In this document: one piece after another, positions 1-9,858 of the stretch | Layout: every line of letters begins with the position of its first letter | Position numbering within the stretch: the first letter of the stretch is position 1 | Origin: Rhodohalobacter sp. SW132 | Lineage (GTDB): Bacteria; Bacteroidota; Rhodothermia; Balneolales; Balneolaceae | NCBI RefSeq assembly: GCF_003390325.1 | Contig: NZ_QUOK01000006.1 | Span: 124,001-188,000 of the forward strand | DNA: 64,000 nucleotides | Direction of reading: 5' to 3' | Notes under the pieces: generated by a model | Databases searched by the model: none | Told to the model about the DNA's origin: nothing | Seen by the model: only the letters and a program-made list of their open reading frames with translations | Made by a program: the position numbers and the translations under genes

Positions 1-1329
1 GTGATTCACGGCGGAATTTTGGCCAGAACCAGTCACGCTCCCGACCGTGAAGAACTGGAACGGCTGAATATCAAACCGATTGAATTGGTGGTTGTCAATC
101 TCTATCCATTTGCAGAAACGGTAAAGAAAGAAGGGGTCACTCCTGCCGAAGCCACAGAAAATATTGACATTGGCGGGCCGACCATGATCCGTGCTGCAGC
201 AAAAAACTTTGCCCACGTTACGGTGCTTACATCTCCGAATCAGTATAAAGAGTTTTCGGAAGAGCTTGAGGGTAGTGAAGGAATTTCTTTCCCTTCACGG
301 CGCAAATTTGGCCGCGAAGCATTTGAACATACCGCCGCTTACGATACAGCCATCAGCAATTTTTTTAGTAGGATTGAAGATTTGGAAGTGCCGGGTCAGC
401 TATCCATAGCCCATCAAAAGTCGGGAGATTTGCGTTATGGAGAAAATCCGCATCAAAAAGCAGGCGTATACGGAAACCAGGATCAATTCATAGACTGTTT
501 TCACGGGAAGCAGCTCAGCTACAACAATTATTTGGATGTGGATGCAGCTCTGAAACTGATGGCCGATTTCCCTGAAACTGACACAACCATCGCTATATTC
601 AAGCATACGGTTCCTTGCGGAGTTGGAATATCCGATACGCTTGCCGACGCGTACAAAAAAGCGTTCAGTACGGATACAGTGTCCCCTTTTGGCGGAATTG
701 TGTGCAGCAACAAAACACTGGATATCAACACAGCCAGGGAAATTGATACGATTTTCACGGAAATCATCATGGCTCCGGATTTCACAGAGGAGGCGAGAGA
801 GCTACTCCAACAGAAAAAAAACCGGCGTCTGATTCAAATCAAAAAGTGGCCGGATAGCACTACAGAATTTGCATTTCGATCCATTTTTGGCGGCGCGCTG
901 CTGCAACAGGAGAACCATTTGTTAATCCCGGATCAAAAACTCACGATACCAACCAAGCGGAAACCTACAGACAGTGAACTGAAAAATCTTCACTTTGCCT
1001 GGAAAGTTGTGAAACATATTAAATCAAATGGCATTGTATTTGCTAACGATTTAAAGACGATCGGTATTGGAACAGGTCAAACGAGCCGGGTGGACAGTTC
1101 CGAAATTGCGATACTAAAAGCTCAGAAAGAAGGTCTTTCGGTTCAGGGATCTGTAGTTGCATCCGATGCTTTTTTCCCTTTTGCAGATGGCGTTGAAGCA
1201 GCAGCTGAGGCCGGAGCAACAGCAATTATTCAGCCCGGCGGCAGCATTCGCGATGAAGAAGTTATCAAAGCTGCCGATAAACATAACCTGGCGATGATCT
1301 TTACAGGAACACGCCATTTTCGTCATTAA
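1..1329 (+). CDS. purH: Bifunctional purine synthesis protein PurH (5'-truncated by window edge)
   Basis: PurH carries out the last two steps of IMP synthesis in the cytoplasm: formylation of AICAR with 10-formyl-THF, then cyclisation of FAICAR. The visible 442 codons begin inside the IMP cyclohydrolase domain (HGGILARTSH, then VVNLYPF), so roughly 65-70 N-terminal residues of the usual ~510 lie upstream; the GTG at base 1 is not a start. The AICAR transformylase domain follows, with LRYGENPHQ, YNNYLDVDAA, KHTVPCGVG (bacterial proteins usually have Asn where Val stands; this loop is variable in the family), SDAFFPFADG and the C-terminal FTGTRHFRH. It ends with TAA about 100 bases before mreB, with no clear terminator between them. 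Family assignment is firm. Confidence 0.97.
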   Translation: MIHGGILARTSHAPDREELERLNIKPIELVVVNLYPFAETVKKEGVTPAEATENIDIGGPTMIRAAAKNFAHVTVLTSPNQYKEFSEELEGSEGISFPSRRKFGREAFEHTAAYDTAISNFFSRIEDLEVPGQLSIAHQKSGDLRYGENPHQKAGVYGNQDQFIDCFHGKQLSYNNYLDVDAALKLMADFPETDTTIAIFKHTVPCGVGISDTLADAYKKAFSTDTVSPFGGIVCSNKTLDINTAREIDTIFTEIIMAPDFTEEARELLQQKKNRRLIQIKKWPDSTTEFAFRSIFGGALLQQENHLLIPDQKLTIPTKRKPTDSELKNLHFAWKVVKHIKSNGIVFANDLKTIGIGTGQTSRVDSSEIAILKAQKEGLSVQGSVVASDAFFPFADGVEAAAEAGATAIIQPGGSIRDEEVIKAADKHNLAMIFTGTRHFRH

Positions 1330-1429
1330 AAAAACAGTGCGGATTTAGGCAAACTATCGTTCGCAAATAGAAGCTCAAACTCGTATTTTCGAGAGTTGAT
1401 CCTCATAACAAAAAATCTATCTCAATTAG

Positions 1430-2494
1430 ATGTCCGACATTTATACCCAGACAAAAACCAAGACATCAAAAGACCAACGAAAAAAGGGGCTTTTTGATTT
1501 TCTATATACAGATATCGCCATAGATCTTGGAACTGCCAATACGCTTATCTACGCAAAAGACCAGGGCATCGTTTTAAATGAGCCTTCAATCGTTGCCCTC
1601 AACAACCAGAATACCCCGGTTGCAACCGGCCATGAAGCCCGGCTGATGCACGAAAAAACCCACCGTAACATCCGCACCGTGCGGCCGCTGCGTGATGGAG
1701 TCATAGCTGACTTTGAGGTTGCCGAGCAGATGATTCGCGGTATGATTAATAAAGTGAAAGTTAAATGGTACTCCTCTACTCGCCAGATGGTGGTTTGTGT
1801 TCCCAGCGGAATTACCGAGGTGGAACGACGTGCCGTGCGCGACAGTGCTGAACACGCAGGTGCAAAAGAAGTGTATCTTGTCGACGAACCGATGGCTGCA
1901 GCAATTGGTATTGGACTTGATGTTCATGAACCGGTAGGTAATATGATTGTTGATATCGGGGGCGGAACAACAGAAATTGCGGTTATAGCCCTCTCAGGAA
2001 TTGTATATGCGCAGTCCGTCCGGCTTGGTGGTGATGAGCTTAATGACGATATCATCAATTATTTCAGACGCAATCACAACCTGTTGATTGGAGAGCGTAC
2101 CGCTGAAAAAATTAAGTGCGAAATCGGAAGTGCAGCGCCCCTCGACGAAGAGCTTGAAATGATCACCAAAGGTCGCGACCTCGTAAACGGCGTACCGCGC
2201 ACCCGCCAGGTAACTTCAAAAGATGTACGCGAAGCGATCTCCGAATCCGTTAACACTATTGTGGAGTCGATTACAAAATCGCTCGAGCAGACACCTCCCG
2301 AACTCTCCGCAGACATTCTCGATCGTGGAATTATGCTGACCGGTGGCGGTGCTCTCCTCAAAAATCTCGATAAACTGATCATGGAAACAACCGACCTTCC
2401 CGTTCATATCGCTGAAGATCCGCTCACAGCAGTGGTACGCGGAACCGGTTCAATTCTTGAAGATCTTGAGTATTACAAAACTGTGGTCTCCTAA
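1430..2494 (+). CDS. mreB: Rod shape-determining protein MreB (actin homologue)
   Basis: MreB is a bacterial actin that polymerises under the inner membrane and positions the elongasome. The 354-aa protein has an N-terminal extension of about 20 Lys/Thr-rich residues before the family core begins (DIAIDLGTANT, Asp32 in the phosphate-1 loop). The second phosphate loop VDIGGGTTE is at about residue 175, and the adenosine motif (LTGGGALL) is near residue 300. The ATG at 1430 gives the extended form; no later Met lies close to the core. It is the first gene of the mreB-mreC-mreD-mrdA-rodA cluster, with mreC 17 bases downstream. Identification is secure. Confidence 0.97.
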   Translation: MSDIYTQTKTKTSKDQRKKGLFDFLYTDIAIDLGTANTLIYAKDQGIVLNEPSIVALNNQNTPVATGHEARLMHEKTHRNIRTVRPLRDGVIADFEVAEQMIRGMINKVKVKWYSSTRQMVVCVPSGITEVERRAVRDSAEHAGAKEVYLVDEPMAAAIGIGLDVHEPVGNMIVDIGGGTTEIAVIALSGIVYAQSVRLGGDELNDDIINYFRRNHNLLIGERTAEKIKCEIGSAAPLDEELEMITKGRDLVNGVPRTRQVTSKDVREAISESVNTIVESITKSLEQTPPELSADILDRGIMLTGGGALLKNLDKLIMETTDLPVHIAEDPLTAVVRGTGSILEDLEYYKTVVS

Positions 2495-2511
2495 ATAGCT
2501 TTAGTACATAG

Positions 2512-3339
2512 ATGCGACGCTTATCAGACGCGAAAGATTATATTCTGACAGCCATTTTGCTTCTGTTAGCCATCGCCATGATGATTAACAGGCATGATGG
2601 AGGTCTGCAAAATGCACGCATCGCATCTATTACCGTTCTCAGTTATCTCGAGCAGCCTCTGTCTGTTATCCGTGTCTATCGCCAGGCACTTACAACCAAT
2701 ACCTATCTGCACCGGCAAAATATTCAGCTTCAGGATGAGCTAAGCAGACTTCGATCAGTTGAAGAGCAAAATCGTATTCTAAGAGATCTGCTGGAATTAC
2801 GTCAGAATGAATCAAACCCGGTAATTCCGGTACGAATCGTCGCAAAAGACCTCACCGGCCTGAATAATACTCTAACGATAGATGCCGGTACAGATGACGG
2901 CGCCAAAGTGGGAATGCCGGTAATAAATTCCGATGGCCTGATCGGACAGATTATTTTGGCAAATCGAAACTTTTCTCAGGTATTACCTTATTCAAATTCA
3001 CTTTTCAGAGTAAGTGCCAATGTTGCAGAGTCAAGGGCCTATGGGATTGTATCATGGCCTGCCACAATGCATAATGAACTTGTATTGAACCATATTCCAC
3101 AAACAATTCCGGTATCCGAGGGTGATGTGGTCGAAACCTCTGGATTTAGCAATCAATTTCCCGGTGGCATACCCATTGGTGAAGTGACTGCAATTGAACC
3201 GGGAGACGGTATTGAGACCCAAACAATTCGCCTGCGTGCCTTTGCAGATCTTTATACCGCTGCAGAAGCCTTCATAGTTGCTTTTGAGCCCGACAGTCTC
3301 ATCCAGGAACTCGAAATTGAGCAGCAGGAGTTGTTTTGA
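2512..3339 (+). CDS. mreC: Rod shape-determining protein MreC
   Basis: MreC is an inner-membrane protein with a periplasmic body that links MreB to the penicillin-binding protein of the elongasome. The 275-aa product shows one N-terminal membrane helix (about residues 10-26), a helical coiled-coil stretch (about 65-95, rich in Leu/Glu/Gln), and the two-part beta domain typical of the family (RIVAKDLTGLNNTLTIDAGTDDGAKVGMPV). The C-terminal tail is acidic. It follows mreB in the same direction, and its TGA stop overlaps the TTG start of mreD. Confidence 0.95.
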   Translation: MRRLSDAKDYILTAILLLLAIAMMINRHDGGLQNARIASITVLSYLEQPLSVIRVYRQALTTNTYLHRQNIQLQDELSRLRSVEEQNRILRDLLELRQNESNPVIPVRIVAKDLTGLNNTLTIDAGTDDGAKVGMPVINSDGLIGQIILANRNFSQVLPYSNSLFRVSANVAESRAYGIVSWPATMHNELVLNHIPQTIPVSEGDVVETSGFSNQFPGGIPIGEVTAIEPGDGIETQTIRLRAFADLYTAAEAFIVAFEPDSLIQELEIEQQELF

Positions 3340-3809
3340 TCCGATCAGATGTAGTGCGTTTCCTTCTGTTTGGACTGGGGGCTGTTTTCATTCAGGTGGT
3401 GCTGTTGCGGCATCTTACTATTTTTAATGCGCAATCCGACCTCGTGCTGATTTTTGTTTTGTGGCTGTGCACAAAGCGCTCAAAAACGGAGGCAATTTTA
3501 ATTACCGGTTTTGTTGCTTTTTTCCAGGACGCACTCACTGATTTGTGGGGAGTAAATCTTTTTTCAAAAGTTCTTACTGTTTTTATACTACACAACTTTT
3601 TAAATCGTACATCAGAAAACAGTTTTCTGGTCTGGCAGATTTTTTTAATCATAGCCGGGGCATCATTATTGCATAATCTTTTCTTTTACATCGTTAGTTC
3701 TCTGTCGGGATTATACGCCAGTGAATATGTTGTGGTCAGCCTGCTGATCGTTAGCACTCTGTTCACCGCACTTCTCGGCGGGTTTCTACACCTCGTACGT
3801 TCAAGATAA
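3336..3809 (+). CDS. mreD: Rod shape-determining protein MreD
   Basis: A small integral membrane protein (157 aa, about five hydrophobic segments) of the MreD family, the least conserved elongasome component. Recognition rests on size, hydrophobicity and position between mreC and the PBP2 gene. The start is TTG at 3336, whose last two bases are the first two of the mreC TGA stop (TTGA overlap), with a purine-rich GCAGGAG just upstream; translation is therefore probably coupled to mreC. The stop lies two bases before the mrdA ATG. Confidence 0.88.
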   Translation: MIRSDVVRFLLFGLGAVFIQVVLLRHLTIFNAQSDLVLIFVLWLCTKRSKTEAILITGFVAFFQDALTDLWGVNLFSKVLTVFILHNFLNRTSENSFLVWQIFLIIAGASLLHNLFFYIVSSLSGLYASEYVVVSLLIVSTLFTALLGGFLHLVRSR

Positions 3810-3811
3810 CT

Positions 3812-5734
3812 ATGGCAAACAGACTACAAATTCAAAATGTGCAGGCAGCTGTCCGAATATTGCAGGGTATTATTGTAATCGGACTGCTGATTACTCTCGG
3901 GCGGGTATTCCAGCTGCAGATTCTGGATTACGAAGAGTATGCTCCGTTAAGCCGTCAGAACAGCATCCGAATGAATGTTGTAAATCCCGCCAGAGGACTT
4001 ATTCTCGACAGAAACGGCAAAATCATTGTAGAAAACCAGCCAATTTACTCTGTCACCATCACTCCGGCAAAGTTCAAGATGGAAAACCTGGATGTGCTGG
4101 CTGAACTGCTCGATATGGAACAGGAACTGGTTCTCGAAAGAATTACGGAAGCGCAGCGCTTTTCATGGCACCGAACATCACGGCTCTTTACCGAGGTTCC
4201 TTTTGAAACGTTTTCTGTCATTGAGGAAAATTTGTGGAGATTGCCCGGGATAGGTCATCAAATTGAAAGTAAAAGACATTATCCCCTGAATTTTTCAGCA
4301 TCGCATATACTCGGCTATCTGCGAGAAGCTTCACCCGAGGATTTTGTTCGGGATGAAACACTCCGGCTCGGTGATCGAGTGGGTAAAAGTGGTATAGAGA
4401 TGGTTTACGATCAGCATTTGCGCGGAGAAAAAGGAACCCATTATCTCACGGTAAATGCATACGGCCAGGCATTGCGCAGTTACGATAATGGCAACCTGAA
4501 CAACTCTCCAAAAAAAGGTGCCGATCTGATTACAACCATCGATGCTGACCTTCAGGAGCTGGCCGAAACACTCATGACCCGAATGACCGGCGGCCTGGTT
4601 GCGATGGATCCGAATACGGGTGAAATTCTGTCGATTGTAAGTTCTCCAAACTATGACCTTGACCGCCTTGCGGGCAAAATGGATCGTGAATACTGGGCAT
4701 CTGTAAACAGCGACTCACTCCGCCCGCTTTTTAACCGGGCCATTTCATCACGGCAACCTCCGGGTTCTACTTTTAAGCCGTTTATGGGACTTTACGGCCT
4801 GCACACCGGTCTCATCACACCAAGAACCGAGATTGTAAGCACCGGGGCATATCGTCGGGGACGACTTTACGGGGATACTGCCGATCCGGGCGTTTACGAT
4901 CTGAGAAAAGCTCTGGCTTTATCCAGTAACTACTACTTTTTCTGGATGATGGATGAGATTGCAACAAACGGCGGGCTTGATGATTGGGCAGAAAAAATGA
5001 GAGATTTTGGAATGGGCCCAAATAATAATATTGACCTCCCCTTTGAAACCCGGGGCATTATGCCGGATACGGACTACATGGAACGTACTTTCGGTGATCG
5101 TTATTGGGGCGTGGGTGACCTGATGAGTCTTGGTATTGGCCAGGGAATGATTTCAGTCTCTCCCTTGCAGATGGCAGTAGCTACATCTGTTCTTGCCAAT
5201 GGCGGCTACAGAGTTCAGCCCCATATCGTAAAAGAGGTTCATCATAACGATAATACGGTGAACTACACACAACCCTATAAAGATAAAATTGAATGGATTG
5301 AACCGTCGTATCTTTCCGCTGTTCACGAGGGAATGCTTGATGTAGTAACAGAAGGCAGCGGCCGATTTTATGCGCAAATACCCGGCATTACCACTGCAGG
5401 AAAAACCGGTACATCACAAAATCCGCACGGAAATAATCACGGTTGGTTTATCGCATACGCTCCTGCTGAAAATCCACAAATTGCCGTTGCTGTGTTGACC
5501 GAAAATTCAGGATTTGGCTCAATATCTGCAACCCCTGTAGCCTCTCTCCTCATTGAAAAGTACCTGACGGGTGAAATCAACAGAAATCACATACTCGATG
5601 TAGTCTTAAATTTCACCCCTCGCCCGTCACGAACTCAGACCCAGGTTCAAAATCAGACACAGCAACAGGCTGAAGAGCAGATTGAAGAAAGTACCGGGGA
5701 TGTAAACCTACCGGAGGACGGTACAGATGATTAA
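3812..5734 (+). CDS. mrdA: Penicillin-binding protein 2 (elongasome transpeptidase)
   Basis: A class B PBP that cross-links peptidoglycan during lateral growth. The 640-aa protein has an N-terminal membrane helix (about 16-36), a PBP dimer/pedestal domain (about 50-230), and a transpeptidase domain with all three active-site motifs: S319-T-F-K322, S371-S-N373 and K531-T-G-T534. The C-terminal 40 residues are a Gln/Glu-rich low-complexity tail. It sits two bases after mreD, and its last eight bases overlap rodA, its polymerase partner. Confidence 0.97.
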   Translation: MANRLQIQNVQAAVRILQGIIVIGLLITLGRVFQLQILDYEEYAPLSRQNSIRMNVVNPARGLILDRNGKIIVENQPIYSVTITPAKFKMENLDVLAELLDMEQELVLERITEAQRFSWHRTSRLFTEVPFETFSVIEENLWRLPGIGHQIESKRHYPLNFSASHILGYLREASPEDFVRDETLRLGDRVGKSGIEMVYDQHLRGEKGTHYLTVNAYGQALRSYDNGNLNNSPKKGADLITTIDADLQELAETLMTRMTGGLVAMDPNTGEILSIVSSPNYDLDRLAGKMDREYWASVNSDSLRPLFNRAISSRQPPGSTFKPFMGLYGLHTGLITPRTEIVSTGAYRRGRLYGDTADPGVYDLRKALALSSNYYFFWMMDEIATNGGLDDWAEKMRDFGMGPNNNIDLPFETRGIMPDTDYMERTFGDRYWGVGDLMSLGIGQGMISVSPLQMAVATSVLANGGYRVQPHIVKEVHHNDNTVNYTQPYKDKIEWIEPSYLSAVHEGMLDVVTEGSGRFYAQIPGITTAGKTGTSQNPHGNNHGWFIAYAPAENPQIAVAVLTENSGFGSISATPVASLLIEKYLTGEINRNHILDVVLNFTPRPSRTQTQVQNQTQQQAEEQIEESTGDVNLPEDGTDD

Positions 5735-6977
5735 TATTAAGGATTTCAGCTGGTCTGTTATATTCATCTGGCTTGCAATAGCAGCTATTGGTCTTGTGGC
5801 AATCTACAGCGCCACCCTTGGCGAAGTTTCTCAATTTTTACCCGCTGCCATTCAGAATAATTTTTTCCGGCAGAGTACCTGGATTGGAATTTCTATTGTA
5901 GCCCTCATCACCACCCAGTTCATCTCACCCAGGGCTTTTCAAAGTTTATCCTACGTGATATATGCGATTTGCCTTGTTTTAGCAATCGTTACAATTTTTG
6001 TTGGGATTGAAGTTGGGGGCGGCCGTCGCTGGCTTTCCATATTCGGTTTCCGGCTACAGGTTAGTGAATTCCTGAAACTTGCGACTATCCTTGCCGTTGC
6101 TAATTACCTCACCCATAAACGAAATATGTCCGTTGGCAACGTGAAGACCGCAATCACAACCGTTGGATTAATCTTGCTGCCGGTAGCCATCATTATTTTG
6201 CAGAATGATACCGGAACCGCACTCATTTTACTCACGCTGATTCCAGTTGTACTGTTTTGGTCGGGCTTGCCATACGGTCTCTCACTGCTGATGATCTCAC
6301 CAGCAATTATCGGCTATTTTTCTGTCATTGGATTAACGTTTGGTGCTATCGCTGCCCTTATTATCACCATTTTTATCTTTTTTCTTCAGCGCCAAAAATG
6401 GCTCACCGTATCAGCAGCAATACTTGGACTTCTTGTGGTTGTGGGTACCGAAGTAGCCCTTCAGCAAATTTTACAGCCTCACCAGCGCGCAAGAGTCGAA
6501 GCCTTTGTGAATCCGTCGCTTGATCCCCATGGCGCCGGATGGAATGTTCTTCAGGCAAAAACGGCGATCGGATCAGGCGGTTTAAGCGGGAAAGGATTTA
6601 TGGAGGGAACGCAAACACAGCTCCGGTTTCTTCCGGAACAATGGACGGACTTTGTATACTGTGTAGTTGGCGAAGAATTTGGATTTCTCGGTTCATCACT
6701 GCTCATTATCCTCTACGGATTTCTATTCCTAAAGCTGCTTTCAATGGCCGGAGCTCACAAGCATCCTTTTGCCCAACTTGTTTTGGTATGCGTGACCTTT
6801 ATCTATTTTGCCCACTTTATTGTAAATGTAGGCAGCGCCACGGCTATGCTGCCGATTATGGGAGTTCCGCTGCCGTTCGTGAGTTACGGAGGATCTGCAT
6901 TTTTAGCCAATACGCTGATGCTTGCCGTCTGTCTGAATCTTGATCTTTATAAACGCTCTTTCAGTATATACCGGTAG
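5727..6977 (+). CDS. rodA: Rod shape-determining protein RodA (SEDS glycan polymerase)
   Basis: RodA is the SEDS-family peptidoglycan glycosyltransferase that pairs with PBP2. The 416-aa protein has about ten membrane segments, the early GGGRRWLSIFGFRLQVSEFLK block, HQRARVEAFVNPSLDP in the large loop, the QTQLRFLPEQWTDFVYCVVGEEFG region and the C-terminal GVPLPFVSYGGSA, all diagnostic of FtsW/RodA/SpoVE proteins. FtsW is excluded mainly by context next to mreBCD-mrdA. The start overlaps the mrdA stop. This is the last gene of the shape operon; the next gene is convergent 37 bases away. Confidence 0.96.
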   Translation: MINIKDFSWSVIFIWLAIAAIGLVAIYSATLGEVSQFLPAAIQNNFFRQSTWIGISIVALITTQFISPRAFQSLSYVIYAICLVLAIVTIFVGIEVGGGRRWLSIFGFRLQVSEFLKLATILAVANYLTHKRNMSVGNVKTAITTVGLILLPVAIIILQNDTGTALILLTLIPVVLFWSGLPYGLSLLMISPAIIGYFSVIGLTFGAIAALIITIFIFFLQRQKWLTVSAAILGLLVVVGTEVALQQILQPHQRARVEAFVNPSLDPHGAGWNVLQAKTAIGSGGLSGKGFMEGTQTQLRFLPEQWTDFVYCVVGEEFGFLGSSLLIILYGFLFLKLLSMAGAHKHPFAQLVLVCVTFIYFAHFIVNVGSATAMLPIMGVPLPFVSYGGSAFLANTLMLAVCLNLDLYKRSFSIYR

Positions 6978-7014
6978 TGAAATCGAATTTTCCAGTTTAG
7001 CGTTATAGCCAATT

Positions 7015-7743
7015 TCAATCAATCCGGTTATCCAGATCTCTCATAAACCGATCGATACGGTCTGCATTTACACCGATGTCACTCCGCCCGATTCTCGATT
7101 TTGAACGCATATCCACGCGTGTACCGCTGTCGGTTTCAGTAATTCGAAATACCACATCATCTTTAAATCCAAACCAGGCGAGTTTTTCTGTGGCTTCCAC
7201 ACGCCCATCCTGCCGGTTGATACTAACCATATCCCACCCGCGAGAACCGATCAGGCTCACGATCTCGTCAATCACTTCCTGCTTCGGAGTGTTCAGCGTC
7301 AGCGGTTGTACATTGGGATACGCCTCACGCTGGGCATCGGCCGACTCTTCCCTGTTGTATTCCGGTGGATTCGGAGCATCAGCCCGCAGCCTGATCAGAG
7401 CCACAAATTCAGGCGGAGAATCGATATCTGTAGTAATATCGTGAATCGGCGGCACGCTCTGAGCTTTATACTGCCAGTAGACACCAACTGCAGTCACGCC
7501 AAGCGTCAGCAGAAAACCGGTTAGCACCATCGCTTTCGTTTTTATCCGGATCTCTTTCATGAAAAAAAACAGAATCGTTTGTATGGCAAGCAGGCCAATC
7601 GCCACATACGCACTGTATCGAAGCAGCGTAAAACCTGTGCCCAACCCCCAAATACCCCATTGATACCCGTATCCGGATAGGATAAAAACAGCTGTAGTTA
7701 GCAGCGAGAGATAGAATAATATTTTAGCAAGTCCCCTTTTCAT
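7015..7743 (-). CDS. DUF1499 family membrane protein
   Basis: A 242-aa protein of unknown biochemical function. The first 100 residues hold three to four hydrophobic segments. The C-terminal half carries the DUF1499 signature, including GRVEATEK, a WFGFKDDVVFRI core and the closing SRIGRSDIGVNADRI. DUF1499 proteins occur widely in Gram-negative bacteria without an agreed role. It is convergent with rodA and divergent from gltX, so it is probably a single-gene unit transcribed from the 7744-7906 gap. Confidence 0.85.
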   Translation of the reverse strand: MKRGLAKILFYLSLLTTAVFILSGYGYQWGIWGLGTGFTLLRYSAYVAIGLLAIQTILFFFMKEIRIKTKAMVLTGFLLTLGVTAVGVYWQYKAQSVPPIHDITTDIDSPPEFVALIRLRADAPNPPEYNREESADAQREAYPNVQPLTLNTPKQEVIDEIVSLIGSRGWDMVSINRQDGRVEATEKLAWFGFKDDVVFRITETDSGTRVDMRSKSRIGRSDIGVNADRIDRFMRDLDNRID

Positions 7744-7906
7744 AGCCAGTCTGAATTAATTTGCAGTTCAAATATAGTGTACAACATTTGTATCGGATTT
7801 GGAATTCACATCTACAGATTAAAACAAGATTTCAATTAGCCTCCCAACTCATTAACTCTTATTTTGCAAAGTTACATAATTATAAAAAAAACAATCAACA
7901 CTCAGC

Positions 7907-9397
7907 ATGGAAGGCACCGTACGCGTACGATTTGCACCCTCACCTACCGGATTTCTTCATATTGGCGGATTACGAACCGCTCTTTACAATTATCTCTTTG
8001 CCAAACATCATAAAAACGGTTCATTCATCCTCAGAATCGAGGATACCGACCAAAGCCGTTACGTGGAAGAGGCTGAAAGTGATATTATCCGCTCTCTTGA
8101 GTGGTGCGGAATTGAAATTGATGAGGGGCCAAAAAACCCTGGTGAATATGGGCCATACCGGCAGAGTGAACGCAAAGATCTGTATCGTAAATACGCAGAA
8201 CAGCTGATTGAAAGTGGTCACGCTTATTACGCTTTCGATACGACCGACGAACTCGATCAGATGCGTGAGCGGCTTCAAAAATCCGGCAATCCGTCACCAA
8301 AGTATGACTCGGTGACCCGTCAGTCTATGAAAAACAGCCTCACCCTTTCGCAGGATGAAGTCACCAAAAGGCTGGAAGAGGGTGATGAGTATGTCGTTCG
8401 TCTTAAAGTACCGCGCAGAGAAACGGTGCGTTTTGAGGATATCATCCGGGGACACGTTTCGTTTGAAACCAAAGGGCTTGATGACCAGGTGCTTCTGAAA
8501 TCAGACGGAATGCCAACCTATCACCTGGCCAATGTTGTGGATGATCACCTGATGAAAATCACGCATGTAATTCGCGGTGAAGAGTGGCTCAGCAGTACGC
8601 CGAAGCATATTCTGCTCTATAACGCTTTCGGATGGGATGCTCCTGAAATGGCACACCTGCCTCTGATTATGTCACCCACCGGCGGTAAACTTTCAAAAAG
8701 AAAAGCCGAGGAAGAAGGAATTCCGGTGAATACAAAAGATTATATCAAAAACCATTATGAGCCGGAAGCCTTGGTGAATTTCCTTGCCTACCTGGGCTGG
8801 AGCCCCGGTGACGACAGCGAAATCCATTCGCTGGATGAGCTTTGTGAGCTCTTTACACTCGACCGTGTAAGTAAAGGCGGCGCTGTGTTTAATCACAAAA
8901 AATTACTCTGGTACAACGAGCACTACCTGCGCGAGCAATCAGATGAAGATATTGCCGCTAAAGTCAGGTCAATCGCGTCAGAACAAAAGGTAAAGCTTCC
9001 CGACGAGGATTTTCTGATTGAGGCAGTTTCGCTTCTGAAAGACAGGGTCAGCAAGGTGGACGAACTGCTTACCATGGGTGATTTCTTTTTCAAGGATCCG
9101 GAGGAGTACGACGAGAAAGCACTGAAGAAATGGAAGAGCGACAGTCCGGCACTGGTTTCTGACTACAGGGATTCAATCTCCGGACTTTCAGAAGATCAGT
9201 TTGATGCAGCCACACTCAAATCACATCTTGAAAGTGTGATTGAAAAACATGACGTGGGCTTTGGAAAACTGATGATGCCGCTGCGTATTGCGGTGACGGG
9301 ACAAGGTTTTGGACCGGATCTTTTTGCTTCCATGGAGCTTCTCGGAAAAGAGATTGTTCTTCGAAGAATTGATACTGCCCTTAATAAGCTGGTATGA
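7907..9397 (+). CDS. gltX: Glutamate--tRNA ligase
   Basis: A class I aminoacyl-tRNA synthetase charging tRNA(Glu), and possibly tRNA(Gln) if the GatCAB route is used. The 496-aa protein has the HIGH-type motif as HIGG (H18-G21, after APSPTGFL), the glutamyl-specific insert RIEDTDQSRYVEEAE, and the KMSKS-type loop as K261-L-S-K-R265. The C-terminal third is the anticodon-binding helical domain. The ATG at 7907 places the Rossmann start only six residues in, as expected. An overlapping frame starting at 7761 is a shadow. Confidence 0.97.
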   Translation: MEGTVRVRFAPSPTGFLHIGGLRTALYNYLFAKHHKNGSFILRIEDTDQSRYVEEAESDIIRSLEWCGIEIDEGPKNPGEYGPYRQSERKDLYRKYAEQLIESGHAYYAFDTTDELDQMRERLQKSGNPSPKYDSVTRQSMKNSLTLSQDEVTKRLEEGDEYVVRLKVPRRETVRFEDIIRGHVSFETKGLDDQVLLKSDGMPTYHLANVVDDHLMKITHVIRGEEWLSSTPKHILLYNAFGWDAPEMAHLPLIMSPTGGKLSKRKAEEEGIPVNTKDYIKNHYEPEALVNFLAYLGWSPGDDSEIHSLDELCELFTLDRVSKGGAVFNHKKLLWYNEHYLREQSDEDIAAKVRSIASEQKVKLPDEDFLIEAVSLLKDRVSKVDELLTMGDFFFKDPEEYDEKALKKWKSDSPALVSDYRDSISGLSEDQFDAATLKSHLESVIEKHDVGFGKLMMPLRIAVTGQGFGPDLFASMELLGKEIVLRRIDTALNKLV

Positions 9398-9858
9398 TCA
9401 GCAAAAGGGTTTAATCAACGGTGCGGATACACTGAGCGCGAACATTACACCAAAGGAATGTCTGCGGCACTATTCTAATCTTGCAGTAAGAAGTTAAAGC
9501 TTGCGTTCTAACGGTGATACCGCACCGGGACGTGGCAGATGGTGGTACTGAAAATGGATTTCCTTATTGGAGGTCCTTTTTTGATAGCCTCATGATTTAC
9601 GATTTTTTTTCCTCTCATCTTCTATGCCGCCTTGATAATTACTCTCAAGCCTGCTCATTAATTTCTGCGAACGAAACCCTGTCCTATCGGATCCCGTTTC
9701 ATGCTCCATAATAGGTAACACAACCATTTCTTGTAATCGGATCAACACCGGTTTTTTTATTTGCTCATCAATCGGGACACAGGATATCACACAGGGTATC
9801 GAATATTGCCTGAAACATATTATCTTATAAACTGTTCATTCACATAAAAAGGACTTCT
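9398..9858. other. Intergenic stretch, 461 bp, no supported gene
   Basis: Between gltX and the AsmA-like gene. Short open frames are present (for example 9514-9711), but their translations show no recognisable motif, no good ribosome site and ordinary intergenic composition. I see no tRNA-like fold and no strong terminator. The promoter of the downstream gene should lie in the last 100 bases. Confidence 0.5.

Noticed and set aside
7761-8207. 148-aa open frame upstream of and overlapping gltX
   Set aside because: It runs in another frame over the certain gltX start region, with low-complexity, non-family residues.
9514-9711. 65-aa open frame in the gltX downstream gap
   Set aside because: No motif, no ribosome site and intergenic-like composition.
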